DNA from: Neobacillus sp. DY30
GTDB lineage: Bacteria > Bacillota > Bacilli > Bacillales > Cytobacillaceae
DNA: 64,000 bases
Direction of reading: 5' to 3'
NCBI RefSeq assembly: GCF_030123065.1
Contig: NZ_CP126093.1
Coordinates: 4,098,001 to 4,162,000 of the forward strand
Below are positions 1-7,641 of this stretch, piece by piece. Numbering within the stretch: position 1 is the first letter of the stretch; every line of letters begins with the position of its first letter. A program made the translations under genes and the position numbers. The notes beneath the pieces are model-generated. The model made no database searches, was not told the DNA's origin, and saw only the letters and a program-made list of their open reading frames with translations.

Positions 1-31
1 ACCCATAAAGACGAATAGCAAAAGGTCCCAT

Positions 32-56
32 GCTTCCCTAACTGGGGAGCTTTTTT
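32..56 (+). terminator. Intrinsic terminator of an upstream gene
   Basis: A 7-bp stem (GCTTCCC pairing with GGGGAGC, one G-U pair) with a 5-nt loop is followed by TTTTTT. It must serve a gene that ends before the window begins. Confidence 0.7.
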
Positions 57-122
57 GTTGGAAATTTATGCAGGAATAAACCTTATACACAAAGCAAAAG
101 ATTATAAAAGGAGGTGTTTGTA

Positions 123-293
123 ATGGCTAAAGAGTCTAGTTCATCCAATAAGAAGCAAACATCCATACATGGTGGTATTTATCCCTCTGAAAAATACGTT
201 CCTGGTGAGTCCGTTGACCAACATAAGGAACTTGAGGATGCCAATATTATGATTACCGGAGATGAAATTCGCCAGCAAAATGAAAATCTTTAA
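123..293 (+). CDS. Small hydrophilic protein, possibly YozQ/DUF4025-like
   Basis: This 56-residue ORF (MAKESSSSNKKQTS...) starts at an ATG preceded by AAAGGAGGTG with ideal spacing. It is Ser/Lys-rich at the N-terminus and acidic towards the end (ITGDEIRQQNENL), with no membrane segment or signal peptide. It lies 19 nt before the splA-like gene, so the two are probably co-transcribed. The size and GIYPSEKYVPGE-type core recall short Bacillus proteins of the YozQ group, but that is an impression from memory. No function can be assigned. Confidence 0.7.
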   Translation: MAKESSSSNKKQTSIHGGIYPSEKYVPGESVDQHKELEDANIMITGDEIRQQNENL

Positions 294-312
294 TTGAGGA
301 AGGTAAACGGAT

Positions 313-564
313 ATGGATATAGTTGATATTTCGAGTGCTAAACCTGGAGATGAGGTGTTTGTAATCTATCGTAATCCACATGTACCAACTGTTGCGAATA
401 TAAGACCTGCGGAAATTGTCGCTCACCCGAAAGACCCAAATTCACTTGCGTTGTTCTTAAACGAAACTTTTCATGTGATTGAAGACGATGACGCTCTTTT
501 TCCTACTTCTGAATCAGCACAACAAGCATTTGAGGGTCATTTCTTTGATTTTGGAGATGAATAA
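313..564 (+). CDS. splA: SplA-like transcriptional regulator
   Basis: The 83-residue protein carries the pattern VFVIYRNPHVPTVANIRPAEIV followed by a LALFLNETFHVIEDDDALF block. This is how I recognise SplA, the TRAP-like negative regulator of the spore photoproduct lyase operon in Bacillus. Length is close to the usual 79-80 residues. In the classical arrangement splB follows directly; here a terminator and a convergent gene follow, so the regulator is separated from any lyase in this window. SD is GAGGAAGG, 8 nt before the ATG. The gene forms a short operon with the ORF at 123-293. Confidence 0.75.
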   Translation: MDIVDISSAKPGDEVFVIYRNPHVPTVANIRPAEIVAHPKDPNSLALFLNETFHVIEDDDALFPTSESAQQAFEGHFFDFGDE

Positions 565-565
565 A

Positions 566-594
566 AGACTGTCATTTATTTTGACAGTCTTTTT
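566..594. terminator. Bidirectional terminator between splA and a ydjO paralogue
   Basis: A 9-bp perfect stem (AGACTGTCA/TGACAGTCT) with a 7-nt loop is flanked by A-rich and T-rich tracts on both sides. It can terminate splA on the plus strand and the convergent small gene on the minus strand. Confidence 0.85.
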
Positions 595-602
595 AATACT
601 AA

Positions 603-788
603 TTAGATTTTCGGAAGCTCTCTTATTTCTGCAGCCATTTCGTTTCCACACATTGGGCAAAGCAAGTCGTCTGTTACAAAATCCTTTCTCATCCAGCCTA
701 TACAAGCACTATCCATACAAGAGTAGATCTCAGTTTCAAGCATTATTACTTCAACTTCTTCATCCTTAGCCCTTTTACCGTAAAATAT
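603..788 (-). CDS. YdjO-like zinc-ribbon protein with a non-canonical start
   Basis: The reading frame encodes about 61 residues ending ...CMDSACIGWMRKDFVTDDLLCPMCGNEM... with a CX4C...CX2C arrangement. It is clearly paralogous to the YdjO-type gene at 30612-30815. A strong SD (AAAGGAGGC, 797-805) stands upstream, but the only codon at the right distance that lines up with the paralogue's start is ATA (786-788). The first in-frame ATG would remove the conserved N-terminus. An AUA (or other non-standard) start is therefore inferred. The role of YdjO proteins (cold-inducible in B. subtilis) is not established. Confidence 0.65.
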   Translation of the reverse strand: MFYGKRAKDEEVEVIMLETEIYSCMDSACIGWMRKDFVTDDLLCPMCGNEMAAEIRELPKI

Positions 789-888
789 GGGAACCGCCTC
801 CTTTTTTTATAGTATGTACCAAAAATGTCCTTTTCATAGCAAAAAAACATTCTTTACCAAAACATTATAAGGAAGGAATAAATAGAAA

Positions 889-1023
889 ATGAAAATCAAT
901 GAAAAAAAATTAACAGTAGTGGGAACCGATATAGAGGAAGTAAAGAGATTAAATAACCAATCAGGTTTAAGTTATAACCAAGTAAAACAGCTTCTAGCAG
1001 AAAAATATGCAAATAAGAGGTAG
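889..1023 (+). CDS. Short protein with a gamma-SASP-like motif
   Basis: This 44-residue basic ORF (MKINEKKLTVVGTDIEEVKR...) is preceded by AAGGAAGG at a reasonable distance. The stretch TDIEEVKRLNNQSG resembles the repeat TDAQQVRQQNQSA of gamma-type small acid-soluble spore proteins, where a single copy is followed by a YNQVKQLLAEKYA helix. This is a visual resemblance only; it could also be an unrelated short helical protein. Its stop codon lies inside the terminator hairpin shared with the convergent mutS2-like gene. Confidence 0.65.
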   Translation: MKINEKKLTVVGTDIEEVKRLNNQSGLSYNQVKQLLAEKYANKR

Positions 1024-1049
1024 CCTTCCAAATTGGAAGGCTACCTCTT
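1015..1049. terminator. Bidirectional terminator, 15-bp perfect stem
   Basis: AAGAGGTAGCCTTCC pairs perfectly with GGAAGGCTACCTCTT around a 5-nt AT loop. The stop codon of the small plus-strand gene is inside the left arm, and the minus-strand mutS2-like stop codon starts at the right end of the hairpin. Both genes therefore share one very compact terminator. Confidence 0.85.
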
Positions 1050-2977
1050 TAGAAATCGCTATGTTTAATAATGATTTCAGAGTCATGCCTTTTAGAAAGT
1101 ATTTTACTTTTTTTCCTGTTCTCTTTTGATTCAAAAATAATATCAAAATCATAATCGGAAGGGTATAGTTCTTCAGCTTTGATATAAAGATTTAATCTTT
1201 TGTGATTAATGGTAATTTTTTCACCCTTGACCTGTACTATATAGTTCCCTTGTTTGTCAGGACCGCCATAAACAATCCCAAATTCATTCGTTGGTGAAAT
1301 CTTAACATTGTCACCTTTACTATATTCATCGATCATTCCGTCAGGATAGATAGTCTTTTTTCTATTTTTATATTTGTTAATAATCACTTGTTTTTCTAAT
1401 TCCTTCAGCTTCAAACGGTCGGTTTCCTTGTTGTCATAGGTCATAATTTCTTTATACGTAATTTGATGTGCCCGCTCTATGATTTTCGGATGGATTCCTA
1501 GTTTTAAGGCGATTGCAAATGCTTGACTCTCTCCTCCTCTGCCTATATTTAGCCGATAGGTCGGACTGAGTGTCTCAATATTAAATTCCATCGATCCGTT
1601 AATAAACCCCGGATGCTCATCAGCAAACTCTTTTATTTCACTATAGTGGGTAGTAGCGAAAAGCATTGCTCCTTTATGGTAGAGTTGTTCTAATATCGCA
1701 GTCGCAAGTCCCATTCCTTCTCCTGGATCAGTTCCAGAACCCAGCTCATCTAAAAGTACCAAGGTTTGATCATTAGTATCCTTTAAAATTTCAATGATGT
1801 TAACGATACGCGAACTAAATGTACTAAGATTTTCAGTAATGCTTTGACCATCACCAATATCAACAAGGATACGCTGAAATATACTAAGATTACTTTCTTC
1901 GGCAGCTGGGATATGGAGACCACACTGGACCATGAGTGTCAATAATCCTACCGTTTTAATACTTACCGTTTTACCACCAGTATTTGGGCCCGTTATAACG
2001 AGTGCACTTTGACCTTCCATCATCTCTAATGATAACGGAACTGCCTTATCACCTAAGAGCGGGTGTTTTGCTTGTAGTAATTTAATTTGCTTCTCTTCAT
2101 TAACCTTAACCTTTGTGCCATTAATAGACCGGCTGTATTTCGCCTTCGCAAACACAAAATCATAATGGACCATTGTTTCGATAGCTGTCCGAATTGGCTG
2201 CTCTTTCTCCTCTACAAGCCCCGTTAGATAGGTCATAACTTTTTGGACTTCAACATCCTCATCTGCTAGCAGCCAGGTTAATTGTTCTGAATAGAGAGCA
2301 ATTTCTTCAGGTTCAATAAATAAAGTTGATCCTGAAGCTGAAGTATCTAAAACAGACCCTTTAATTTTATTTCTATATTCCTTCTTAATAGGTATTACAT
2401 ATCTGCCATCTCTTTGGCTTACCACGTTCTCTTGAAGAAAGGTTTTATATTTATTCGAGCGAATAAGCTGCATGGTTTTTTCTTTTAGCCGTTCCTCATG
2501 AATAGCGATCTGTTTTCTAATTTTCAATAACTCTTTTGTTGCATAATCATCTACCCTTCCATTGCGAATACAACGATTAATTTCACCTGCAAGTTCCGGC
2601 AGTTCCTCTATCGCTGCTACGTATGATGAAACTCTTGGAGCATAAAATTCTTTGTCCTTCATAAACCTGCGCATTTTCCCACAACACTCTAAGAAATCAT
2701 GGAGCTTGGAAAATTGTTCAGGACGCAGTGCAGTTCCTTTATTTAATTGTGATAAGATTTGTTCCATTCCACTAAGTCCATGGACAGGCACACTCGAACT
2801 CTTCTTGAGTATTTCAACTGCCTCGGATACTTCATCTAACCAAGCTTCAATTTGTTTTAAATGTGTAGACGGAATTAGATTATAGATTTTTTCTTTTCCT
2901 TCATTCGTTAATGCAAATTCGGCAATTTTTTCTTTAATTTCTTGAACTTCCAAAACCTTAAATGTATGTGTATTCAA
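1049..2977 (-). CDS. MutS2-family ATPase lacking the Smr nuclease domain
   Basis: About 642 residues. It has MutS clamp/lever-type helices in the first half, Walker A GPNTGGKT near residue 330, Walker B LVLLDELGSGTDPGEG, and the FATTHYSEIKEFA switch. Canonical Bacillus MutS2 is about 785 residues and ends with an Smr endonuclease domain. Here the C-terminus is a basic, KOW-like segment and no Smr motif is visible, so this is probably a MutS2 paralogue rather than the housekeeping gene. MutS2 proteins bind branched DNA or collided ribosomes; the role of Smr-less versions is unclear. I choose TTG at 2977, 7 nt after GGAGGG; an upstream TTG would overlap that SD. Confidence 0.8.
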   Translation of the reverse strand: MNTHTFKVLEVQEIKEKIAEFALTNEGKEKIYNLIPSTHLKQIEAWLDEVSEAVEILKKSSSVPVHGLSGMEQILSQLNKGTALRPEQFSKLHDFLECCGKMRRFMKDKEFYAPRVSSYVAAIEELPELAGEINRCIRNGRVDDYATKELLKIRKQIAIHEERLKEKTMQLIRSNKYKTFLQENVVSQRDGRYVIPIKKEYRNKIKGSVLDTSASGSTLFIEPEEIALYSEQLTWLLADEDVEVQKVMTYLTGLVEEKEQPIRTAIETMVHYDFVFAKAKYSRSINGTKVKVNEEKQIKLLQAKHPLLGDKAVPLSLEMMEGQSALVITGPNTGGKTVSIKTVGLLTLMVQCGLHIPAAEESNLSIFQRILVDIGDGQSITENLSTFSSRIVNIIEILKDTNDQTLVLLDELGSGTDPGEGMGLATAILEQLYHKGAMLFATTHYSEIKEFADEHPGFINGSMEFNIETLSPTYRLNIGRGGESQAFAIALKLGIHPKIIERAHQITYKEIMTYDNKETDRLKLKELEKQVIINKYKNRKKTIYPDGMIDEYSKGDNVKISPTNEFGIVYGGPDKQGNYIVQVKGEKITINHKRLNLYIKAEELYPSDYDFDIIFESKENRKKSKILSKRHDSEIIIKHSDF

Positions 2978-3340
2978 ATTTTTTCCCTCCAATGTAAAAT
3001 AAAAATAGCCGCAATGAACAATGTCATTGCGGCTAAGCGAAATAAAACGAGAAATGGCTCGTTATTATATACAGATTTCTCCATAAAAAAACTGTCTACA
3101 GGATTGTACACAGCAGCACGGAAATCATGTATGCTTGGTATGCCTATTGTTCTTAACACTTCATTCCAATACCAGACTCAAATAAACCTTCATTCGTCAA
3201 AAAAATGAACAAGGCTGCCTAGGAATGAAAATATCCAATTGATTGGATTAGTTAAGAACGACACCTAACATACAACATACTCCCTTATATGGAAAATATT
3301 GATTCTTTTAAAGAATACAATACTTAGAAACAAATGTCAA
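2978..3340 (-). promoter_or_regulatory. Sigma-A promoter and ~310-nt leader with terminator before the mutS2-like gene
   Basis: On the minus strand TTGACA (3335-3340) is separated by 17 nt from TATTCT (3312-3317), a near-consensus sigma-A promoter. The predicted leader is about 310 nt and contains no convincing gene. It ends with an 11-bp perfect stem (3007-3017 with 3024-3034) followed by ATTTTTATTTT, a terminator shape only about 15 nt before the SD. This looks like an attenuator, or the terminator of a small RNA. I recognise no known riboswitch class in it. This entry also covers the gene-free stretch from 2978 to 3481. Confidence 0.55.
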
Positions 3341-3481
3341 AATGAATTAACGTCTTCATCTCTATTTTTAGTATATACAAAACGTCAAAAATGTTTAACA
3401 AATTAGACGTTAATTTGACTATTTCTTTACTTGTTTAACACTTATTATTAGAGTAGGTCAAATAACTGGATAGGTGTAGAT

Positions 3482-4186
3482 ATGACTAAGGAACATCAAA
3501 CAGAGAACATTCTTACCAATGAATTAATTGAACTTTTACATTCTGCCGGGAGAATCCTTGAAATAAAAAAAGGGGCATATCTTTTTCAGGAAGGGCAGCC
3601 TGCTTCTGAAATGTACCTTATTCTTTCCGGACGGATACAAATATCGAAAATGAACGCGGAAGGCCAAGAGCTATATTTACGCTTGTGCTCAGAGCATGAT
3701 ATTGTCGGTGAGTTAACCCTTTTTACGGAGGACCCACGTTATATTTTCAATGCCAGAGTGATAGAAGACGGTCATGTGGCGGGGATTCAATTAGATTCCT
3801 TGGAGAAAGAGTTATTTCAAAACAGTAATTTAAGCTATCAGTTTATTAAGTGGATGAATGATCATATTAGGAGGACAGTGACTAAATTCAGAGATTTGGT
3901 GCTCTATGGAAAAAAAGGTGCTCTTTATTCTACATTAATTAGACTTTCAAACAGCTATGGTATGAATAAAGAGGATGGCATTCATCTAACCGTCCCAATC
4001 ACAACTCAGGATTTAGCCCATTTCTGCGGAACTGCCAGGGAAATCGTCAGCAGGATACTAGCCGATTTAAAAAAAAAGGAAATTATTACGATTGAGCATA
4101 AAAAAATTATCATTCATAATCTCGATTATCTTAAACGTGAAAATGATTGTGAAAACTGCCCCATTTCCCAATGTACCATTGATTAA
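3482..4186 (+). CDS. fnr: Fnr-type Crp-family regulator with C-terminal Fe-S cysteines
   Basis: The 234-residue protein has a cyclic-nucleotide-type beta barrel (residues 20-110) and a winged helix with a TAREIVSRILADLKKK recognition region near 175-200. The C-terminal cysteines C223, C226 and C231 form CX2CX4C, the same spacing as C227/C230/C235 that hold the oxygen-sensing [4Fe-4S] cluster in B. subtilis Fnr. D138 is a candidate for the fourth (Asp) ligand. Fnr activates anaerobic genes at TGTGA-N6-TCACA sites. In B. subtilis fnr follows narK; here it stands alone, upstream of a sco gene. A 10-nt inverted repeat (3345-3354 and 3406-3415) lies upstream. Confidence 0.9.
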   Translation: MTKEHQTENILTNELIELLHSAGRILEIKKGAYLFQEGQPASEMYLILSGRIQISKMNAEGQELYLRLCSEHDIVGELTLFTEDPRYIFNARVIEDGHVAGIQLDSLEKELFQNSNLSYQFIKWMNDHIRRTVTKFRDLVLYGKKGALYSTLIRLSNSYGMNKEDGIHLTVPITTQDLAHFCGTAREIVSRILADLKKKEIITIEHKKIIIHNLDYLKRENDCENCPISQCTID

Positions 4187-4281
4187 ATCATCCCTTCTTA
4201 CTATTAAGATATTTTGTTCACGAAATATCCACATCTTTTTACAAAAAACTTCTTTATCTTTAAAGATAGGAGGGAGAAACT

Positions 4282-4881
4282 ATGAAAAAAATCTATCTAA
4301 TATGTAGTTTGGCTGTATTCCTATTGATTACAGCAGGGATTTCTTTTTTTCTCATTCGAGATGCAAGTGCAAAAGTACCTGCTAATATCACTTTAATGGA
4401 CCAGAATGGAGAACCATTCAATTTTGGAAGAGATAAAAAACTAAAACTTGTGGAATTTATTTATACGAACTGTCCGGATATTTGTCCTACTACAACCCAA
4501 AAGATGGTACAATTAAAGAGTGATTTAGAAAAAAATAATGTTTTCGGCAATAAAGTTGAGTTTGTTACCATTACCATTGACCCTTATCGAGACACACCTG
4601 AAGTGTTACAAAAATATATGAACGCCTTTGGAATTACTAACTCCGACAATTGGATTTTCTTAACAGGTGATCAGGAAAATATCAAAGCTGACCAGGCAAA
4701 AATTAGGGAAGTTGCAGAATCATTGCAGTTTCAATATAAAGACCCTGGCAATGGTCAATTTGTTCATACATCCTTTACCTATTTAATTGATGAGAATAAT
4801 AGGTACATTTCTAAATTCCCAATGGGAGGAGACTTTGATAAACAGAAAGTCTACGAAGAGATTATGGATGAAATAAATTAG
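4282..4881 (+). CDS. SCO1/SenC family protein (copper delivery to cytochrome oxidase)
   Basis: 199 residues with an N-terminal membrane anchor (about 5-25) and a thioredoxin-like fold facing outside. The copper/redox ligands are visible as C64PDIC68 and H162 in FVHTSF, exactly the SCO pattern. SCO proteins insert copper into the CuA site of cytochrome c oxidase subunit II; the B. subtilis equivalent is YpmQ. SD is GGAGGG, 6 nt before the ATG. It sits 95 nt after fnr on the same strand, so co-transcription is possible. Confidence 0.9.
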   Translation: MKKIYLICSLAVFLLITAGISFFLIRDASAKVPANITLMDQNGEPFNFGRDKKLKLVEFIYTNCPDICPTTTQKMVQLKSDLEKNNVFGNKVEFVTITIDPYRDTPEVLQKYMNAFGITNSDNWIFLTGDQENIKADQAKIREVAESLQFQYKDPGNGQFVHTSFTYLIDENNRYISKFPMGGDFDKQKVYEEIMDEIN

Positions 4882-4892
4882 GTGCAATAAAA

Positions 4893-4924
4893 AAGCGGTT
4901 AGTCCTTAGGATTAATCGCTTTTT
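4893..4924. terminator. Bidirectional terminator after the sco gene
   Basis: The stem GCGGTTAGTCC/GGATTAATCGC (two G-U pairs) with a 3-nt loop is preceded by AAAA and followed by TTTTT. It serves sco and the convergent small gene at 4934-5068. Confidence 0.8.
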
Positions 4925-4933
4925 AATACCTAT

Positions 4934-5068
4934 TTAATTCACGGATGATGGATACTTTTTTATTTGTTGTAGAGATAATAGGTAGTTGGACTTTGGTTTT
5001 GTTAAACTTGCTTTTATTCCGGCCTGTTTTAACTTATTTACGAGTTCAGTAAGCTGCTTTTTCGACAT
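4934..5068 (-). CDS. Small basic protein of unknown function
   Basis: A 44-residue ORF (MSKKQLTELVNKLKQAG...) with the SD AGGTGAG 5 nt before its ATG and a shared terminator right after its stop. It is strongly basic with one predicted amphipathic helix at the N-terminus. I do not recognise a family. Clean translation signals and compact placement between convergent genes support it being real. Confidence 0.65.
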   Translation of the reverse strand: MSKKQLTELVNKLKQAGIKASLTKPKSNYLLSLQQIKKYPSSVN

Positions 5069-5239
5069 ACTTCTCACCTACTTTATTCCTTCACTACTTC
5101 TTTAACCAATTCTACAACAAAAATATGAATAAAGTGTGAAAACTAGGAAAAAAAATTAGAAAAATTTTCTGCAATATGTTTTAATTTTTCCCATTAAACA
5201 CTTTCATTCAACAAAGAATTCGCTCTTGACCTAGTTTAA

Positions 5240-5248
5240 TGGTATAAT
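5240..5248 (+). promoter_or_regulatory. Extended -10 promoter of the ABC-F gene
   Basis: TGGTATAAT is a TGn-extended, fully consensus -10. The -35 region at 17-nt distance is poor, as is typical for extended -10 promoters. Transcription would start near 5255, about 28 nt before the ATG. Confidence 0.6.
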
Positions 5249-5282
5249 TAGTAGATATTTTGCTGTTGGAGGATTTTATAAA

Positions 5283-6905
5283 ATGATAACTGTAAGTAAC
5301 GTAAGTTTAAGATATGGTGACCGAAAGTTATTCGAAGATGTAAACATTAAATTTACTCCTGGGAATTGCTATGGTCTAATTGGTGCAAACGGCGCCGGAA
5401 AATCAACATTTTTAAAAATACTATCCGGTGAAATTGAATCTCAAACCGGAACAGTGCAACTCGGTCCAAATGAACGGATGGCAGTATTAAAACAGAACCA
5501 CTTTGAGTACGAGGAACAAGAGGTTTTAAAAACTGTTATCATGGGGCATGCAAGACTTTATCAGGTAATGCAAGAAAAAGACGCCATCTACATGAAAGAA
5601 AATTTCACTGATGAAGATGGTATGAAAGCTGCTGAGCTTGAAGGTGAGTTTGCTGAATTAAATGGATGGGAAGCAGAACCAGAAGCAGCGATTCTTTTAA
5701 AAGGACTCGGTATCGGTGAGGATTTACATTATAAGAAAATGGCTGAATTAACCGGTTCTGAAAAGGTAAAGGTCCTTCTTGCACAGGCCCTTTTTGGCAG
5801 ACCTGACGTATTACTATTGGATGAGCCGACGAACCACTTAGATATAAAGGCGATTCAGTGGTTAGAAGAATTCTTAATTAACTTTGAAAATACTGTTATT
5901 GTTGTATCCCATGACCGTCACTTCTTAAATAAAGTTTGTACTCATATTGCCGATTTAGACTTTGGAAAAATACAAATTTATGTCGGTAACTATGATTTCT
6001 GGTATGAATCCAGCCAACTCGCTACAAGAATGGCTTCCGATGCAAACAAAAAGAAAGAAGAGAAAATTAAAGAACTTCAAGCCTTTATTGCTCGTTTTAG
6101 CGCGAATGCATCTAAGTCTAAACAGGCAACTTCCCGTAAAAAATTACTAGACAAAATTACACTAGATGATATCCGCCCTTCGTCCCGTCGATATCCATTC
6201 GTTGGGTTTACACCTGAACGCGAAATCGGAAATGATTTGTTGCGCGTTGAAGGGTTAACAAAAACTATTGATGGTGTAAAGGTTCTTGATAATATTAGTT
6301 TCTTCATGAATAAAGGTGATAAGATTGCTCTTGTTGGAACAAATGAAGTAGCCAAGACAACGTTATTCAAAATTTTAATGGGCGAAATGGAAGCTGACAG
6401 CGGTACCTTTAAATGGGGTATTACTACTTCCCAAGCTTACTTCCCTAAGGATAACTCCGAGTATTTTGAAAACAGCGAGTTAACTCTTGTTGATTGGCTT
6501 CGTCAGTTTTCTCCAAAAGATGAAAGTGAAAGTTTCTTGCGCGGTTTCTTAGGCAGAATGCTGTTTTCGGGTGAAGAAGTGCTTAAAAAGGCAAGCGTCC
6601 TTTCTGGAGGAGAAAAAGTTCGCTGTATGCTTTCGAAGATGATGCTTAACGGTGCTAACGTTTTACTTCTTGATGAGCCTACAAACCATCTTGATTTGGA
6701 ATCTATTACAGCATTAAACAATGGGCTAATTAACTTTAAAGGGTCACTGATTTTCTCTTCACATGACCATCAATTTATTCAAACTATCGCTAACCGTATC
6801 TTTGAATTAACTCCGAATGGATTAGTTGATAAGCAAATGACATATGATGAATATCTTGAAAATAGTGAAATTCAGAAACAATTGGCAGAAATGTACAATA
6901 AGTAA
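5283..6905 (+). CDS. ykpA: ABC-F family ATPase, YkpA/YbiT-like
   Basis: 540 residues, with two ABC ATPase cassettes joined by a Lys-rich linker (around 240-300) and no membrane segments; B. subtilis YkpA is the same length. The first cassette has Walker A GANGAGKST and LLLDEPTNHLD, with a degenerate signature LTGSEKVKV. The second has an intact LSGGEKVR signature and LLLDEPTNHLD, but a divergent Walker A GTNEVAKTT in which the glycine before lysine is alanine. ABC-F proteins bind the ribosomal E site and affect translation or antibiotic response. SD is TTGGAGGA, 9 nt upstream of the ATG. Confidence 0.88.
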   Translation: MITVSNVSLRYGDRKLFEDVNIKFTPGNCYGLIGANGAGKSTFLKILSGEIESQTGTVQLGPNERMAVLKQNHFEYEEQEVLKTVIMGHARLYQVMQEKDAIYMKENFTDEDGMKAAELEGEFAELNGWEAEPEAAILLKGLGIGEDLHYKKMAELTGSEKVKVLLAQALFGRPDVLLLDEPTNHLDIKAIQWLEEFLINFENTVIVVSHDRHFLNKVCTHIADLDFGKIQIYVGNYDFWYESSQLATRMASDANKKKEEKIKELQAFIARFSANASKSKQATSRKKLLDKITLDDIRPSSRRYPFVGFTPEREIGNDLLRVEGLTKTIDGVKVLDNISFFMNKGDKIALVGTNEVAKTTLFKILMGEMEADSGTFKWGITTSQAYFPKDNSEYFENSELTLVDWLRQFSPKDESESFLRGFLGRMLFSGEEVLKKASVLSGGEKVRCMLSKMMLNGANVLLLDEPTNHLDLESITALNNGLINFKGSLIFSSHDHQFIQTIANRIFELTPNGLVDKQMTYDEYLENSEIQKQLAEMYNK

Positions 6906-6913
6906 AAGGTTAA

Positions 6914-6942
6914 GGCGGACACAACTTGTGCCCGCTTTTTTT
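6914..6942 (+). terminator. Terminator after the ABC-F gene
   Basis: The stem GCGGACACA/TGTGCCCGC (one mismatch) with a short loop is followed by seven T residues, 10 nt after the ABC-F stop codon. Confidence 0.8.
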
Positions 6943-6958
6943 AGCAGTGTTAATTGGG

Positions 6959-7092
6959 CTGTTGATTGGTGCTCCAGGCACTTCGCTTTCCGCGGGCGGT
7001 CCGGGGAGCCTCCTCAGCGCTTAAGCGCCTGCGGGGTCTCCCCTGCCCCGTCCTCCCGCAGTAGTCTTCGTGCCTTCCGCACCAATCAACAG
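6959..7092. repeat. GC-rich palindromic interspersed repeat
   Basis: A 134-bp block far more GC-rich than its surroundings. Its ends are perfect inverted repeats (CTGTTGATTGGTGC at 6959-6972 and GCACCAATCAACAG at 7079-7092). The middle (CTTTCCGCGGGCGG..., GGGGAGCCTCC..., CTGCGGGGTCTCCCC) resembles a repeated element I know from many Bacillaceae genomes. It can fold into one long, branched hairpin. No ORF with a start signal is present. Origin and function are unknown; it may be a non-autonomous mobile element. Confidence 0.65.
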
Positions 7093-7132
7093 TGTGCCAA
7101 AGCTAATTCCTTCATTAACACATATTTTTTAA

Positions 7133-7264
7133 TTAAAATCTCTTTTGCTTTCTACGTGAGGATGAAGCTTCTCTTGCTCCTGTTTCTGTTGTTGTGGTTC
7201 CTTGGCCTTCTACTTGTGGTGAAGCCAAGCCGATTGTGGATGGATCCTTTTTACGCTTTCCCAT
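7133..7264 (-). CDS. Small basic protein, possibly YuzL-like
   Basis: 43 residues (MGKRKKDPSTIGLASPQ...), very basic at both ends (GKRKK and SRRKQKRF) with a Thr-rich middle. The SD AAAAGGAGGTG is ideal for the ATG at 7264. Composition fits small spore-associated proteins, and the pattern recalls the YuzL family, but this is uncertain. It is divergent from ykuS. Confidence 0.65.
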   Translation of the reverse strand: MGKRKKDPSTIGLASPQVEGQGTTTTETGAREASSSRRKQKRF

Positions 7265-7363
7265 GATTACACCTCCTTTTTTAGTTTTTGAAGATTATCG
7301 TGACTTATACAGAATAATTCACTGGAACTTTGGCATGATAATCTACAGGAGGAGGTGTTTTGT

Positions 7364-7606
7364 ATGGCAAGAATTGGAGTAGAAGAATCACTAACAGATG
7401 TTCTTGAAGCATTAAGGGAAAAAGGACATGATGTAGTTCAACTTAGACAGGAATCTGATGCACAAAATTGTGATTGCTGTGTTGTAACTGGTTTAGACTC
7501 AAATGTTATGGGAATGCAGGATACCTTTACAAAAGGATCGGTTATTGAAGCTAATGGGATGAGCGCAGAAGAAGTGTGCCAGCAGGTAGAAAGCAGACTT
7601 CAATAG
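7364..7606 (+). CDS. ykuS: YkuS family protein (UPF0180)
   Basis: 80 residues beginning [13 protein letters not shown] with the motif [16 protein letters not shown] in the middle, characteristic of the YkuS/UPF0180 family. The start at 7364 is set by GGAGGAGGTG, 7 nt upstream; a longer reading would overlap the SD. Function is unknown in the family. It stands alone and ends in its own terminator. Confidence 0.85.
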   Translation: MARIGVEESLTDVLEALREKGHDVVQLRQESDAQNCDCCVVTGLDSNVMGMQDTFTKGSVIEANGMSAEEVCQQVESRLQ

Positions 7607-7641
7607 GTTCGAACAACATAGGAAAATGATCAATTATACTT

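Noticed and set aside
2974..3159. Minus-strand ORF of 61 codons with a hydrophobic end upstream of mutS2
   Set aside because: No SD before its GTG, an in-frame stop just upstream, and its 3' part is the terminator hairpin of the leader. It may be a gene remnant but cannot be supported as a gene.
6844..7266. 140-codon plus-strand frame over the GC-rich repeat
   Set aside because: It starts within the ABC-F gene and reads through a terminator and the palindromic repeat; there is no translation signal.
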